DNA of 64,000 nucleotides, taken from Megalopta genalis. Its lineage: Eukaryota > Arthropoda > Insecta > Hymenoptera > Halictidae. Of this stretch, positions 50,601 through 63,400 are shown one piece after another (position 1 is the first letter of the stretch; each line of letters opens with the position of its first letter). The position numbers were made by a program, and so were the translations under genes. The stretch is taken from NCBI RefSeq assembly GCF_051020955.1, contig NC_135013.1:36533302-36597301 (forward strand), written 5' to 3'. The notes under the pieces were generated by a model. It did not search any database. It was not told the DNA's origin and saw only the letters and a program-made list of their open reading frames with translations.

Positions 50601-53600
50601 CTCTGATGCAGTCCGCTCAAGTGCAGAACGGAAGATCGAGGAGTCAGACTTCCGGAGGTAACGCGACGATTTTAAACAAGTCGACCGCGAAGGATACCAC
50701 GGTGAATCGTATAGACGAAATCAAATTGACTGATCCAAACTTAGTGAACCAAGCTCTGAACGATATGAATAAAAAATCCCAGACTAAAGAGAAGAAGATA
50801 ACAGTAGACTACGAAATGGAGTCCGGTAATTATACCGAGGACGGGTCGAACGTAACAGAAAAGAAAGTTGATTCCGATGGTTTCCAGGAGGTTCGTTCCA
50901 AGAAGAACGTCAAGGAGTCCAGACACGGGCAAAAGGAGGAAACGAAGCCGCTGAAACGTGAAAAGGAGAAAGACAGGGAGCGGGATCGTTCAAAGTCTAA
51001 GGCGAACGGAGGTGGTTCGCAGACCGCTTCGTTGCAACAGGTCCAGAATATACCGACTCCGTTGAGCCAAACCATTCCACAACCAGCGAATATGCTACCA
51101 AAACAGCATGATAGAACACGGGGACCGAGGCTCGCTCCTCGATTCCAGCGGTTGCAAAAGCAACAACAGCAACAGATGTGCACATCGGAGCTGAATGATT
51201 CGAATAAACAAAGCAACTCTAGCAACGCGTACAGCAGCAGTAAGGATTCGTCGTCGAGCGGACCCGCGCCGCCGCCTTCTGTCAACGCTTGGGACAAACC
51301 ATTCACTACCAGTCAGCTGCGTTCGACTTCGCCGTCCGCTGTTTCTGCCGATCTTCCATTAATGGCCGGCATGTCGACGCAAAACGATCATGGACACGTT
51401 CATGGCCACGGTCATGAGATCAATGAACAAACGAATTCTGGCAACAGTAGCCAACGAAACTCCCCGAATGGTGAGAAACCCGGCAGCTGCGGCGCCGGAG
51501 CTGGTAGTGGCAGCAGCGGAAGCGGAAGTGGAGCTGGCAAAACATTGAAGGAACAACATTCTGAGAAAAACTCTGTCTCCGATGTTTCTTCACCACCTGT
51601 ACAGACTTTAATCTTCGAGAACACTAATTACTCGAAGACCACCAAAGCCGCACCCTCCGATCTCGCCGTTAAAACGAAGTTTCCAAATCACATTAAGAAT
51701 CAACAACAACAGCAGCGCGTCGAGAAACGTGCGGAATTGGACGAGGAAAGCAGCGGCGGGAGCGCTCCTGGGTTACAGCAACAGCAACAACAGAGCCTCC
51801 CTGTTGCGTTTTCAAATAAACCAAGCGATCTGATGAAAGACAAGAATCAGGAGCCAATTCAGATGCCGTTGTCTTTCAACAAAAACGAAGACAATGCCGA
51901 TATGAAGTTGGACTTCACGTTCGATTCGGACCTCTCTCAATTGACGGAAGACAAAAACAAGAGCTTGGGAATGGCGCGATCCATGCATATGGCCACCGGT
52001 CAAAGCACTATCTCGCCCTCTACCGCCGAGCTTAATCTGAAGATTGCATCGGTGAAGAAAGTTTGGGAAAACGCACCGCCGATGCCAACAGTGGTCGAGC
52101 ACGAGGATGGGAACGTTGTCAGTAGCGCAAACACTTTTCCTCAAGCATTCGAAAGTGCGGACGTCGACGATAGCTACAGTCCGCACCAACAATACAATCA
52201 AAATAACATGAAAAGTGAAATAACCACTTCCACGAACGTGTGCAAGGTGAGAAATCATTTCGCGCACATTTATTCTCATAGTATCATGCATGCGTATCAA
52301 AGCTATTACATCACTAGAAATTGACTCGATACTCCGACTGAAATTCAAGAATTTATATGTATTTTCTTGTTTCTCCATTCTTGTTTCTTACATTTGTCAA
52401 TATATTCGAAGTTATCTTTGCCCGTATCTCGACGTTCCCTTAAGTAGTTATCATGGTGAAAATCAGAAAGGTAAGTGGCTGACGCGAACCGTTCATTCAG
52501 TTTTTATTTCATCCTTGCGATACCGACGATCTCGGCAACCGCTTAACAATAGCAACTCACTACTCCATATCGATCTCTACCATGTTCGCTTCTGCAACCA
52601 TTTCGAATCGTGTTTCTAACATTAAATATTGCTCATCTCCGATTAACGAGTAACACTTTCGATAAAATAAACTCTAATGTCGTTGAGATCACCGATCATC
52701 CATCCCGATTCAGATACTTCATCATTATCATTAATGCCCTGCCTTTTGCAATTGCTTTCATCTATCTGGATGTCGGAAACTTAATGTTCGGCGAAACTGA
52801 ATCTAGAGAAGTGTCGTTTCCTTCATGCTGGCAATATTATTATTGTTGTTGTTATTATTATTATTATTATCATAACTATTATTATCATTATTATTATTAA
52901 TTATTATTATTATTATTATTATAGTCTTTCCCATCCTTCGCTCCCTAGTATTAATTACAGTTCTCCTGTACTTTCTATCGAGTGATGCTCCCTTCATCCA
53001 GTTCAAACACGATTAGCGATGAACCTAACTATTTTCACCACAGTTCGAAAGCAGATTAAAGAAAGGAAGAAAATATTGTTCCCCGAAATACGCGTGATTC
53101 GGTCAGCATCAATTAGAACGGCAGTTGATAGTGATGTAAATAGAAAATTAAATAACGAAATACCATGTCCCCTGTGGGAAGATGCTGACTCTTTGCCTGA
53201 TGCGCAGCTGGTTCCCCCGCAGGTGAAGCCGCAGCAACAGTCTTCGGGAAGCAACAGCGGTCAATCAGGTTCAACAGTTCCCGGACCAAGCCCGATCGGA
53301 GCGGGTCAGAGTCCAATCGGTCATCCACCGGTCAGTCTTCAAGGACCTTTGAGCCCACCTCCGTTCAATTCCACGGGACAACCGTCTCACATAAACTATC
53401 AGGTGCAGTTTCACTGAAAACAAACTATTCTCTGGTCTTGCGTTACGTTGTACTACGTTTGTTCTGCTCGCGTCATCGCCTGCGTTACATGTTATAAAAT
53501 GTAATTAATCGCCTGTTTCTATTTTTTGTTTTTCTTTTCATTCTAGGAATTTCCTCAATACCCGGCCTCTCAAGCCGCGCAATACGGTAGTATGTCTGCG

Positions 53601-55741
53601 ATACCCTCCCCACCAGCCGTGCTGTTTAACACAGGTTCTGGTCAACTTCCGGCTCAAGCAGGAGGTCTTTACGGAACGTTTCAATTAGATCAAAGCCGAT
53701 CTCCTTTCAATCAGTATCCGCAGTACGCACCATCCTTACAAAATTCGTTTAGCCAGCAGAATCTCTATCTACAGCAACCTCCGCCACCGCCTCCGCACGC
53801 GCCAAACGCGCCTACCCCGGAGATGTATCAGAGCAATCTCTCCCAGTTTCGTATTGTAAGTAGAACATCGAACAATAAATGAGTTCCAACGTTAGCTGGA
53901 TGATTTTCTGATGACTATTTTCATAGACTGCAGCTGCTGCGCCACCCTTTGGACAAAACCAACAGCTTAGTAATAATCCAAATACGGTTCTCATCAGCTC
54001 TTCCTCGAATTCTTTGATGTCGGCGAGCGTGAAGCCATCTTCGCAACCTATCGGTGCTATTGGAACAAAGGCTCCGCATTTTCAAGCACCGTCTGCTCCG
54101 CAACCAAATCCAGTACTAATTTTATATTCCTTTCAATAAGCCGTTTCAAACTGTTAATTCCAGAAACTAATTCATTCCATTGTTTCTAGTTGACGTATAT
54201 ACCGTATGATCCAAACCAAGTACTGGGGGTGGGCGGTAGTTATATGGGCAACTCTCAATTGGTACAGAGACCCGGGCCGAACGTACAAGCTTCAGCCAAT
54301 AGTTACTACAGCGCCACTTCGGCTGGTAAATATACAAATAGTTTGCAACAAAATTGCGTAGTGTATCAATAACAAGACGCAGTATGCGTGATGATTTGAT
54401 GCTATAGTTAACGAAAACATTGTTTTACAGATGTGTTTACCGGCTCGCAAACAGGTTTTTATCAACCTGGGGGCGCTACCCAACAAACTGGCACTCATTA
54501 CGGACTCCAAGGATTCGGTCAACATAGCCAGAATTTGGCAACCGGCAGTGCCACACCGGTTGGATTACAAAATTTCAGCTCTGGCTTTTTATCTAGTTCC
54601 GGTTTACAGATTGCTGCAGCCGCGGCTGCTCAGCAATTTCGTAATCCTACAGGAGGACTTCCAGGACCAGCGAACGCTGGTCCTACGTTTCTCAGCAAAC
54701 ATCAGCCACAGGAGCAACCTAGGCAATTGAAGAGTCCTTCAGGAAATCAACAAGATGTTCTTGCATCGGTTTTCAGTTCTAGTGAGTTGCGCTTATTCTA
54801 TATCTTCTTGTTCTATCAGATTCCCTTATTGCAAAACATTTTCATTCACAATTTTATTATGTTGAACGTTTTGCCGCAGCACCACAAATACCATCTCCCA
54901 AATCAAGAAATTGTAAACAACAATCTTCGTCTCAACAGCCTCAACCAAGTCCTACACAGCATCACAAGTATCAGCAGTATCAAGGCGTTAGTCAATCTGC
55001 TTTGGTAAGCAGTTACAATAACTACGTATGTATCGCTCTTACGCTTATCTCAATTACCATAAATCAAACATTCGATTAAACGATAATAGAAATAATGAAA
55101 TACTATAGAATATATAACTTAGATAATAAAGCTAAATCATTATTCGATATTGATGTATATCGATAGAAATGAAGGAAAGGTCACCCTATCGGAAGATGAA
55201 CGTTCACTACATTGCAGGTTTTGCAGCAAAATGTACGCGGTATGGGGATGCCACCACGTCCTGGTATTCAACCTTCGCAGCAAAGATATCCTCCACCGAT
55301 TCAGAGACCGGTTGTTCCATTCACACCGGGTCCAAATCCAAATAATCCCACTCAACAGCAACCGAATTGCATGCCATCGCAGCAACAACAGCAACAACCG
55401 CCACAAACTCAAATCAATCGTCACAGACCAAATATGCATCAACAACAACAACAGCAACAACGTAACATGAAAATGCAACAACAATACTATTCTACGCAAG
55501 GTTTGTTTTCCGTATTACTCATGCATAATTCGTGAAATACAATTTTTTGTCTGTTTACCTTTGTTGTTACGTTCAATTGTTCTCGACAGGAAATGTGAAA
55601 ATGGATACAACCGAGAAAACTGATTCTCACAATGATAAGATCAACGACAATGGATCCGCTGCACAACAAGGAAGCACCAAGGCAAACGTCAATCAACAGG
55701 ACAATGACAATAAAGAAGAAGTGAACCAACAAAATGAGTGA
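44671..55741 (+). CDS. PRRC2: PRRC2/BAT2 family protein (Drosophila nocte-like)
   Basis: Large, mostly disordered protein of the proline-rich coiled-coil 2 (BAT2) family; relatives bind RNA and translation factors, and the fly homolog nocte acts in temperature entrainment of the circadian clock. Exons: 44671-44763, 44868-45122, 45232-45388, 45474-45572, 45666-45958, 46065-46608, 46716-47474, 47564-47991, 48090-50084, 50210-52246, 53223-53402, 53547-53855, 53927-54112, 54190-54325, 54431-54781, 54880-55025, 55218-55500 and 55590-55741; 8403 nt, 2800 residues. The BAT2 N-terminal domain is seen in GKSKFQSLDINSLYRECRG, PRKHGMQSLGKVPSARRPPANLPSL and GGSGWATTK. The motif EDDEGWNEKRRVVRVE near residue 483 is family-typical. 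NSLMSASVKPSSQPIGAIG and KYQQYQGVSQSAL mark the C-terminus. Two Arg-Asp/Glu tracts and Gln-rich runs occur. One donor is uncertain (55025, or 24 nt earlier); both keep frame. Confidence 0.9.
47154..47285 (+). repeat. First Arg-Asp/Glu coding repeat in PRRC2
   Basis: Hexamer-based repeat (CGYGAY, CGYGAA) encoding about 44 residues of alternating Arg and Asp/Glu, near residues 628-671, ending DQRDTRDREH. Codons vary at third positions, so it is an older, imperfect repeat. Confidence 0.9.
48102..48425 (+). repeat. Second, longer Arg-Asp/Glu coding repeat in PRRC2
   Basis: About 108 residues of alternating Arg and Asp/Glu, near residues 881-988, starting the 2-kb exon at 48090. The true frame is DSFEDRDRDRDRERERD and runs on to DNRRDTQRDERVERNERPQ. 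Because CGTGAT-type hexamers are nearly self-complementary, the opposite strand is also open and would read as Ser-Arg repeats; another sense frame is open too. Confidence 0.9.
49488..49572 (+). repeat. Ser-Gln/Pro coding repeat in PRRC2
   Basis: Hexamer CAGTCG-like repeat encoding SQSQTQAQSQSQSQSQTQPPSQSQ near residues 1343-1370, an imperfect simple-sequence expansion in frame. Confidence 0.85.
52247..53222 (+). other. Long intron of PRRC2 with ATT repeat
   Basis: 976-bp intron joining CK of one exon (AAG then gtgaga) to VKPQQQ (cccccgcag then GTGAAG). It contains an ATT/TTA trinucleotide run at about 52838-52922. A frame open upstream of the acceptor (53019-53222) has no family match and is taken as intron. 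Confidence 0.7.
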
Positions 55742-57035
55742 ATGTGAAAGAAAAACCGTTCCGTTCATTCTATCGCTTGAAAAGAAATACTGTTTACGAT
55801 TACGATTCGAAAGGTAAATTATAATGATTAAGTTGTTTTTGTACATGGAAAAGACTCCAAATGACATTGTATTTGCCATTTTAAAGAAGCTCATGAGCTC
55901 TCGGGAGACGTATTCGATACTTGGCTATACTGGTATATGTATCTAGTTAGAATTACTTAACCTTGGCGCATTGAAGAAAAGAAACATAGGTGATATCGTC
56001 ATTGTACACGTCAACGCTTCTCCGAATTAATTATAACGAAGTTGCGTTTCATAAATTCTACGAACAAATCACGTTATCGAACATTCCCTTTTGTTCGAGA
56101 AAATAATAGTGCGTACTAAGTACACAACGCTGCAATGAACGTTAGAAGTATGAGGGAAAAACGAAACTAGTTCAAGGAAATAAATCCAATCGATACATTA
56201 AAGACAAACCAAGCTTGTCTGAACGAAAACGAAAACTTTCTACGGATTACTGTACGAAAGAAAGGAACTCCGTAATGCGCGTTGCTCGATTTAATGGGAA
56301 GCGAAAGTTAGGAACGCATCACAGCTGGACTGGTACGCACAACGTATCACTTCTTGGTGTTAATCAACCACCCTACCAATTAATTGCATTGAATATGAAC
56401 ATTATAAATGTGCACAAGACTCGTATTTCTGTATATGGACACGACGGCGGTCTGTGGTATACGATAATGTAAAAGCCAATTATCCGGAAATTTAGTTCGA
56501 CAAAGATATAGCACGACCGTTGCTACAATACATTTTCTAGAGCACCATTCAAATGGGGGAAAGAACAACAAACGTCGGTAAAGAAGACTGTTTTATGTAT
56601 ATCGAAATTTCAAATTACCTATGCGATGGTCGTATAGATCTGCATGACGTTGTCCCTAATACAGTGTGACAAGTAAAAAGTTCGTGTACATTAATCGTTT
56701 ATTAATATAATGTGCGGTCATGACGAAGCTTGTGAAAAATAAATAGTGCAACAATTGTTTATAGTTACTGAATATATTATCATGACCTAGACACTCTCGG
56801 AAAGATGATCAATAATTCAAAATATAATAATATATCACATCGATTAAAAATATATGAAGCGCATTCGATTCTCCGTGCGTAATATTCCATTAAGTAGCGA
56901 CAATGTCTCATTGTATATTTTGATTGTATAGAAAGTGGTCTTTCTATTTTAGTTGCAAATCAAATATGATTGTCGCCGTCAGTAATGTGCATGATATCAT
57001 TATCACATATTCAACTATATATCGTCGTCATGATC

Positions 57036-57036
<1 letters not shown>

Positions 57037-57095
<59 letters not shown>
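57037..57095. repeat. (TTA)n trinucleotide repeat
   Basis: About 19 perfect TTA/ATT units downstream of PRRC2. Any reading frame here gives only Tyr, Ile or Leu runs, so it is not coding. Confidence 0.95.
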
Positions 57096-57120
57096 TGACA
57101 TATTTCATTTTTAATGTTAT

Positions 57121-57121
57121 T

Positions 57122-57169
<48 letters not shown>

Positions 57170-57171
57170 GT
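57121..57171. repeat. (GTC)n trinucleotide repeat
   Basis: About 13 perfect GTC units, then a degenerate GTC/ATC continuation to about 57240. It starts only about 25 bp after the TTA run. Confidence 0.95.
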
Positions 57172-58531
57172 TGCCATCATCGTTATCACCAACATCATCG
57201 TCATCACTATCATCATTGTCATCATTGCTTTTCCATTATATTATTATACAACAGTACACAATGTTACTATCATTATCGTGACTACTATCGGTGCTAAAAT
57301 TACTATCCTTGACGGTAATCAATATTACTTCGTAATCACTACACCATTATTACTAATACTACTACTATTATCATTACTATCGTTGCTACTACTACTACAC
57401 GTACCACTACTAACTACAGCTGCTGTTGCAGACGTTCCTACAGTTAGCATTACAATTGTCGTTATTGTCATTGTTGCTACAATCACAGTTGAAGTTGAAG
57501 TTGTCGTCGTGTTTTTAAAAGTACATAATATTTATTAGTATTGATAGATGTCGGATATATTCATTTATAATTTTGTAGACATGAGTATATGTTATCAAGG
57601 TATGAAAAATCAAAAATTTTAATATACTGCCAATTACATATGGTAGTCGTTTACTATCCTCGATTTTAAGTAAAATTATAAATGCTTATTGTGCAAGAAA
57701 TGAGCAGATGATAAAAGCTACTTTGGGCAATAATCGATTAGCAATTTTCATGTGTTCCCGTTTAAACAAATATTTATTTAAATTCTATCACACGCAACTT
57801 TGAAACAATTCTAATGACCTTAAATATATTTAAATACAGTCTACTAAATGAGACTCGGTGCCTTTAAAATACTGCCGCAAAATCTGAATTTTTTAGCTAG
57901 TTTTATATAATTTTAAAAGTGTAATATTTTTAGGGGAAGATGGCGACATTTATAATAAGAAGAATAGGAATATATTTTTCTATTCATGTGAAATATCTTT
58001 CTATTTATTAATTTCTTTGTTTCATATATCAGTTTGTCTAATAATAGTAATAGTAGTGGTAGAAGTGATTGCAGTAGCAACAATAATAATAATAATAGTA
58101 GTAGCAGCTACTCCAGTAGAGGTAATAAAATCAGTAGTTAGTTTATTAGAAATAATAATGTCAGTGAATAAGGTAGCAGTGCTACTGTTATTACTACTGC
58201 AATTACCATTACTGACCTGTAGGTGTACTAGGCATTATTACAGTTACTTTATCATTATTTATGTTATAATCTATATCTATTTGCTGTTTACTATTGCTTA
58301 CAATAATATTTTTTATATGCTATAAATCGATATGTATATTTGATTTTTGAACTAATTTTTGTACTATGCATGCTATATCATTTAAGGGCACGTATTGTGT
58401 TCCTCGTTTCCGTTGTAGTTACCTCATTACAATTTTTTAAATTATTTCCTAGTGATTCCATTATTATTACGTATAACAATATTTCGCTACCAACATCGTT
58501 GTCACCATAGGTCATTGACATCATCGTCGTT

Positions 58532-58532
58532 G

Positions 58533-58576
<44 letters not shown>

Positions 58577-58577
58577 G
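58532..58577. repeat. (ATC)n trinucleotide repeat
   Basis: About 15 ATC units with GTC variants on both sides. Open frames of Met, Asp or His runs across it are artefacts. Confidence 0.95.
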
Positions 58578-59699
58578 TCACTGCGTCGTGATGTCACCGT
58601 CACCAGTAAATGAAGAATGGTGAAATGGGTAAGTAAACATAGACACCGATTTGAAAATTTGTCGTTTACTATAATATCGCTTTTGCGTGACATAAACTTT
58701 TTCGAAAATCTATAAGAAAAATATTATATTGAATGCAAGTGCAGGGATCTGTCGAACTAATCTTACCCAACTAACCATACTGAAAAATTTAGTATAAAAT
58801 TGTAATGTACTTTTAATATATAATCAAGCTTTATATATTTGAAAATGCTTTGTGTATATATTAAAACGAGCGAGCGTGAATATGATTAATGTAAAAAGTA
58901 TTACATTATATGTATGTATATCTCATCATGTGTTGTACTTCAAAACGAATGTTACATTTTCATATATTGTAAACGTATGTTATTAAAATAATAAGATACA
59001 TATTACGCCAGTTATACTCGTTAAACACATACAGATGCGACAGATCCTCGCACCTGATATGACATTATAAAGTATAAATAATTTTATGTATTTATAATTA
59101 ATAAGCTAACTTCCACAAGCATCCAATGAAATTTAATAAAATAATTATAAAAAATACGTAGTTATCTATAATGAGTTGTAACATTGATTTAAAACATGAA
59201 TAATTTTTCCTCGTTCAAAATGCGTCTTTCAAACGTTAAATTTTTTTTTAAACCTAACAAAATGCTTTTTTAAATATGACATATGTGTAACACACAAAAA
59301 TAGTTTACATTCAATATAAGAATGCACTAATAGCGCTAACATCGCAAGTTTGCATTACATGTGTCGGTTATACAGATGCATACGTAGGCACTGTCACTGT
59401 AGTACGTGTTCAGTACTTATGCTATAAACACACAATGTCAATAACACTCTTAAAGAACTAGTATTACCTATGTAAGTACTGACATATAATATTGTACGTA
59501 AACTATCGAAGATGGCTAAATTCTATTCAAAATGCTTAATGTTCTGTGAGTTAATTGTGACACTAAAAATGATTTTGACACAGACAAACTTTTCTTAATT
59601 TTATTTATAAAATATTAAATATAATTCTAGTCGATTATATGCTTTTGCTTATCGTTTGATAACAGCAAAGTCGTTCCTTTTGGAGGATTAACAAAATTA

Positions 59700-61976
59700 A
59701 TGGGGAGTGAAATAAGTGCCCACAGCGGGCTAGAAATTGAAGAGAAATCTGTAGAAATAACGGATTTTTGGGTACACCATACCGCTCGCGTGAAAGGACA
59801 TGGTACTCAAATAGTATCTTTATTTGTCAGCGAACCGTCTTTGCATTATAATGCAAGTTTTGGGAATCCTTCTCCTTTGGAGAAAGCTGCAAAGGTTAAC
59901 TTTAGTTTATTGATTACCTTGATATTGTGAAATCCGCACGTACCTATATAAAATACATATCTAAAATTATATATTTCTCTCGATCTATTGTTTTAGGGAT
60001 TTAGATAATATATATGTAAATAATGAACATACTTTTCAGAATCTAATGTTATATAGGCATCCTTGTATACTGAAGTATGTCTCATCATGGTCTAAAGGCA
60101 GCAAATTTTATCTTACAACCGAACAAGTTAGACCTCTGATTCAAACAATAGAATCACAGAATACGCTTCAAATATGCATGGGTCTATATAGCATTTTAAG
60201 GGCACTTGTATTTCTCCATGAGAAAGCATCTGCTTCTCATAACAACATATGTGGCAGTGTTATTTACGTTACATCAGAAGGATGTTGGAAACTTGGTGGC
60301 TTAGAATGCCTAAGTAAATTCAAAGAATTGACTCCAGCTTATTTGAAAAAAATAAGAAGCTATAGGTACGAGAAAGCAGTATCACCTGATGAAGATGCAA
60401 CTATTTTATCGACTAGTTTTACAGCAATTGATGCATATGCATTTGGAATTTTGGCAGACGACATTCTGAAATTAAAGAATTCCGGTAAATGTATTAGTCA
60501 AGAAATAATCTTTTGCATATAGATAAATTATAAACATAACTTTAATGCATTATTTCAGACGATGTACCAAGTCTTCTAGACTTCAAGCAATTTTGTAAAG
60601 AGAATTTACAGAATTCTGATCCATGCTTGAGAAGCAACTTATCAAGTGTTCTTCAGCACCCATTTTTTACTCATGATTTTATGAGAATACATGCGTTTTT
60701 AGAGGAATTACCATTAAAAAGCTGTCAAGAAAAAGAAATATTTTTTGGGTTAGTACACCTACAAAATTAAATAAATTATTGTCATTAATTGGAATACAAT
60801 ATTACAATAAAATACTTAATCAAATTATAGGAATTTAATAGTGCAATTAAGAACATTTCCTGAAAATATTGTAGCGGAACAGTTAGGACGATTATTACTT
60901 TCACGAATGGTTTTATTAGATCCAACTGCACAAGAGAAGCTTTTACCATTTATTTTAAAACCTAAAGGTAAAAAGTCTACATTCAATATACCTATACATA
61001 TATGTATCTATATATAATCATTATTATTTCAGATGGAAAAGACAACGTGGACGATAATTTGTTTGTAGTATCAACATTTAAAGCGTATCTAGTACCTAAA
61101 CTACTACAAATGTTCTGTATAAGAGATGTGTCGATACGTTTGGTACTTTTATCACATTTTCACTCGTTTGTTCATACGTTTCAAGCGGACGAATTAAAAT
61201 CTCAAATACTTCCTGAACTGCTTGTTGGAATTAAAGATACGAACGATCATCTTGTTTCTGCAACTTTAAAAGCATTAGCTGATGTAGTTCCAATACTCGG
61301 TGCAGCTACTGTAGTTGGTGGAAACAGGGGAAAATTATTTACGGATGGTCGACCAAATAAAGTAAAAGACAATGGACAAAACAATAATGCTATTTCATCT
61401 TTTGTAAACATCGTTGATTTTGCAGCCCCTACAAGTACTAGTCAAAACATAATTAACTTACCAGAGAGGCCATCACCGGATGGAGGCGAAGATAGAAAAG
61501 AAAATGTTTCTTCGGTTATAGAAGAAGAGTATACATGGTCCGATTGGGAAACTCAAGAAACCTCCACTAGAGAACTCCGTCCTCAGATTTCCCAATTACC
61601 TACTTGCGAATCTAATGACATTTCGACCGTTAATTTAGTACCAATAATTGACACAAATCCAGTATTTGATCTCAACAAAGCCAAAGCAATTGAATCCAAG
61701 TTTCCAAAGAAATCAATTATTTTATGCGATATTTCAGAACTTGATATCAAGAATTCAAAGTTGACGAATACTACAAAGGAAGAGTATGACTTCTTCACGG
61801 ATATGGAACCCATAATAAAAAAGACGCAAGTGTTACATGTACAACCACAATTAACAACAAAAAGTGTGTTCGACATTAAAGCGTTAAATGAATTAGATGT
61901 AAGTGAAGAGAACAATGGTTGGGAAGAAGATTTAAGTGACTGGGGAATGAATGATGCTCAAGAATTGAAGATTTAA
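59700..61976 (+). CDS. SCYL3: SCY1-like pseudokinase 3 (PACE-1)
   Basis: Pseudokinase scaffold of the SCY1-like family; in mammals it is found at the Golgi and cell edge and binds ezrin. Exons 59700-59894, 60040-60484, 60559-60748, 60831-60967 and 61033-61976; 1911 nt, 636 residues. It starts MGSEISAHSG, like human SCYL3 (MGSENSA), and Gly2 fits N-myristoylation. The kinase-like domain spans about residues 10-270, with YRHPCILKYVSSW and YSILRALVFLHEKASASHNNI. The catalytic loop HRD is replaced by SHNNICGS and DFG by GGLE, and no Gly-rich loop is seen, so it should be catalytically dead. HEAT-like helices follow (residues about 270-430), including VRLVLLSHFHSFVHTF-type sequence and ILPELLVGIKDTNDHLVSATLKALADVVPILG. 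The tail has EEYTWSDWETQE and ends with acidic-Trp repeats (GWEEDLSDWGMND), as in SCYL3. Confidence 0.93.
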
Positions 61977-62643
61977 GAAAATAAGAGAATTTCTAAATCG
62001 CATATGTTATATATACGATACAAAAATAAATTTAGTGTATAAAATAAATTTGTACAAAATATATGTGAACTAAAGTACAGGACAGAGTTTTTTAATGAGA
62101 CAATTATTGTTATTTGTCTAATGTTGCAGTGGAACAGAAATTATTCATCTTTGAAGTATGATTCAAATGTACATATATACATGCCCATGATGCATACATA
62201 TATTAAGTGAATACAAATGTTATATAAATAAAATAAATTTTTGTAATATATTGAATTTCGTGATTAATATGTACGCTGCTTATATAATAAATCAATAATG
62301 TTCTGAGTAATTTAATTTTCAAAATGCTTACTAGAATTAAAAAGAAAACAGGAAAAAGTTGTTCATAACCGCATCCATTTTCTTGGGTGTTCACACCGAT
62401 TCGGTATGGTTCGAAGATCAGAGTTCTTGATTTAAATGTACTATAGAGATGTAATACAGTTGTTTTTAATATTATTACAGATATTTTAAATATCGATATT
62501 TTGTATCGATATTTTTTAATTAATATATCGATATTTAATATTATACGATATATTGATGCACAGTTTTATGTTTATCAAAATTTTGTTCCCGTGTGAAGCT
62601 GGCTCACCATAGTAACCAATATTAATAAAACATAGCTAAAAAA

Positions 62644-62905
62644 ATTGCTCTTTAATTGCTCGTAATTGTTCACCAATTAGTTTTAATTACTCACTTATCC
62701 TTTTCGAGAAATATACAAAAAACTTTTTGATATGCCTATCAACTTTTATAAGAGACGGGTACTTTTAAAAATACGAAAATTCTGAAATAATGCATAAAAC
62801 GTGCTATATGACCTACCAAAGAATTGCTCTTTTTTGATAATTATTGTTCTGTAATTGCTTTTAATTGCTTACTTCTACTTTTCGAGAAAGTGCCAAAAAA
62901 TCATT
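62644..62905. repeat. Diverged direct duplication, about 180-bp period
   Basis: Two copies of a block (62644-62727 and about 62823-62905) share the order: ATTGCTCTTT, then TAATTG with TTTTAATT, then ACTTnT, then CTTTTCGAGAAA, then CAAAAAA. They are separated by about 95 bp of unrelated sequence. This could be a decayed tandem or two remnants of one transposon. Confidence 0.6.
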
Positions 62906-63178
62906 TGCTCTCTTCCACATTTCGTGAAATTTAAAAACAACCAAGCTGCCAGTTCCCCTTTTTAAGCTAGATTATACCGACATGTAAAAATTGTTTAATG
63001 TCGGCGAGCGATGTCTTCAACAGTCGCTCCTTCCTTATTCCTCCTTTTTCTGTAATTATATTTAATAGTTCCTTTGTAGTTTTTCTGAAACTTCTAAAAT
63101 ACTATGAGCCAAATTCATAATTCTGACTTCTAACTCAAGGCGTTGTTTTAGATGGATTTGGTGAAGACGGGCCTAAGA

Positions 63179-63400
63179 CAGAGTTGGGCATTATTTAGAT
63201 AAGAAATTATTTAAATAATGATTCGAAAAAGAGATACTTTATCTTTATTTGTTATTCGAACGTTTGAATAAAGAAAGTATTTTTATTCGACAAGTATCGA
63301 ATAAGTAATTTCATTCGACGAGAATTTATCCAACGAATAGAGATACTTTTTCCTATTCGAAGTGCATTTATTCGTAGCGTTGAATACAATTTTCGTCCGT
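63179..63400. mobile_element. Possible hAT-like transposon end
   Basis: CAGAGTTGGGCA at 63179 resembles the terminal sequence of many hAT transposons (CAG-n-GNTGGGCA type). It is followed by about 200 bp dense in ATTCGAA/TTATTCG motifs in both orientations, as in subterminal repeats. I find no matching TGCCCAACTCTG right end before 64000, so the copy is truncated, decayed or continues beyond the window. Confidence 0.4.

Larger units (their letters stand above)
55742..59699. other. PRRC2 3' UTR and spacer rich in trinucleotide runs
   Basis: Nearly 4 kb with no recognised gene. The first part (55742 to about 56900) is likely PRRC2 3' UTR. From about 57000 to 58600 most of the sequence is built of perfect or degenerate trinucleotides (TTA, GTC, ATC, TAG/TAA types). 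The last kilobase is AT-rich and should hold the SCYL3 promoter. Confidence 0.55.

Noticed and set aside
53019..53222. In-frame extension upstream of the PRRC2 exon at 53223
   Set aside because: The sequence before the cccccgcag acceptor has no family similarity, while joining 52246 to 53223 keeps phase and conserved order.
56215..56472. Small frame of 85 codons downstream of PRRC2
   Set aside because: Lies in the likely 3' UTR, begins at a non-ATG codon, and matches nothing I recognise.
56924..57538. Open frame with poly-Tyr and poly-Val
   Set aside because: It only translates TTA and GTC repeats; no start context, no family.
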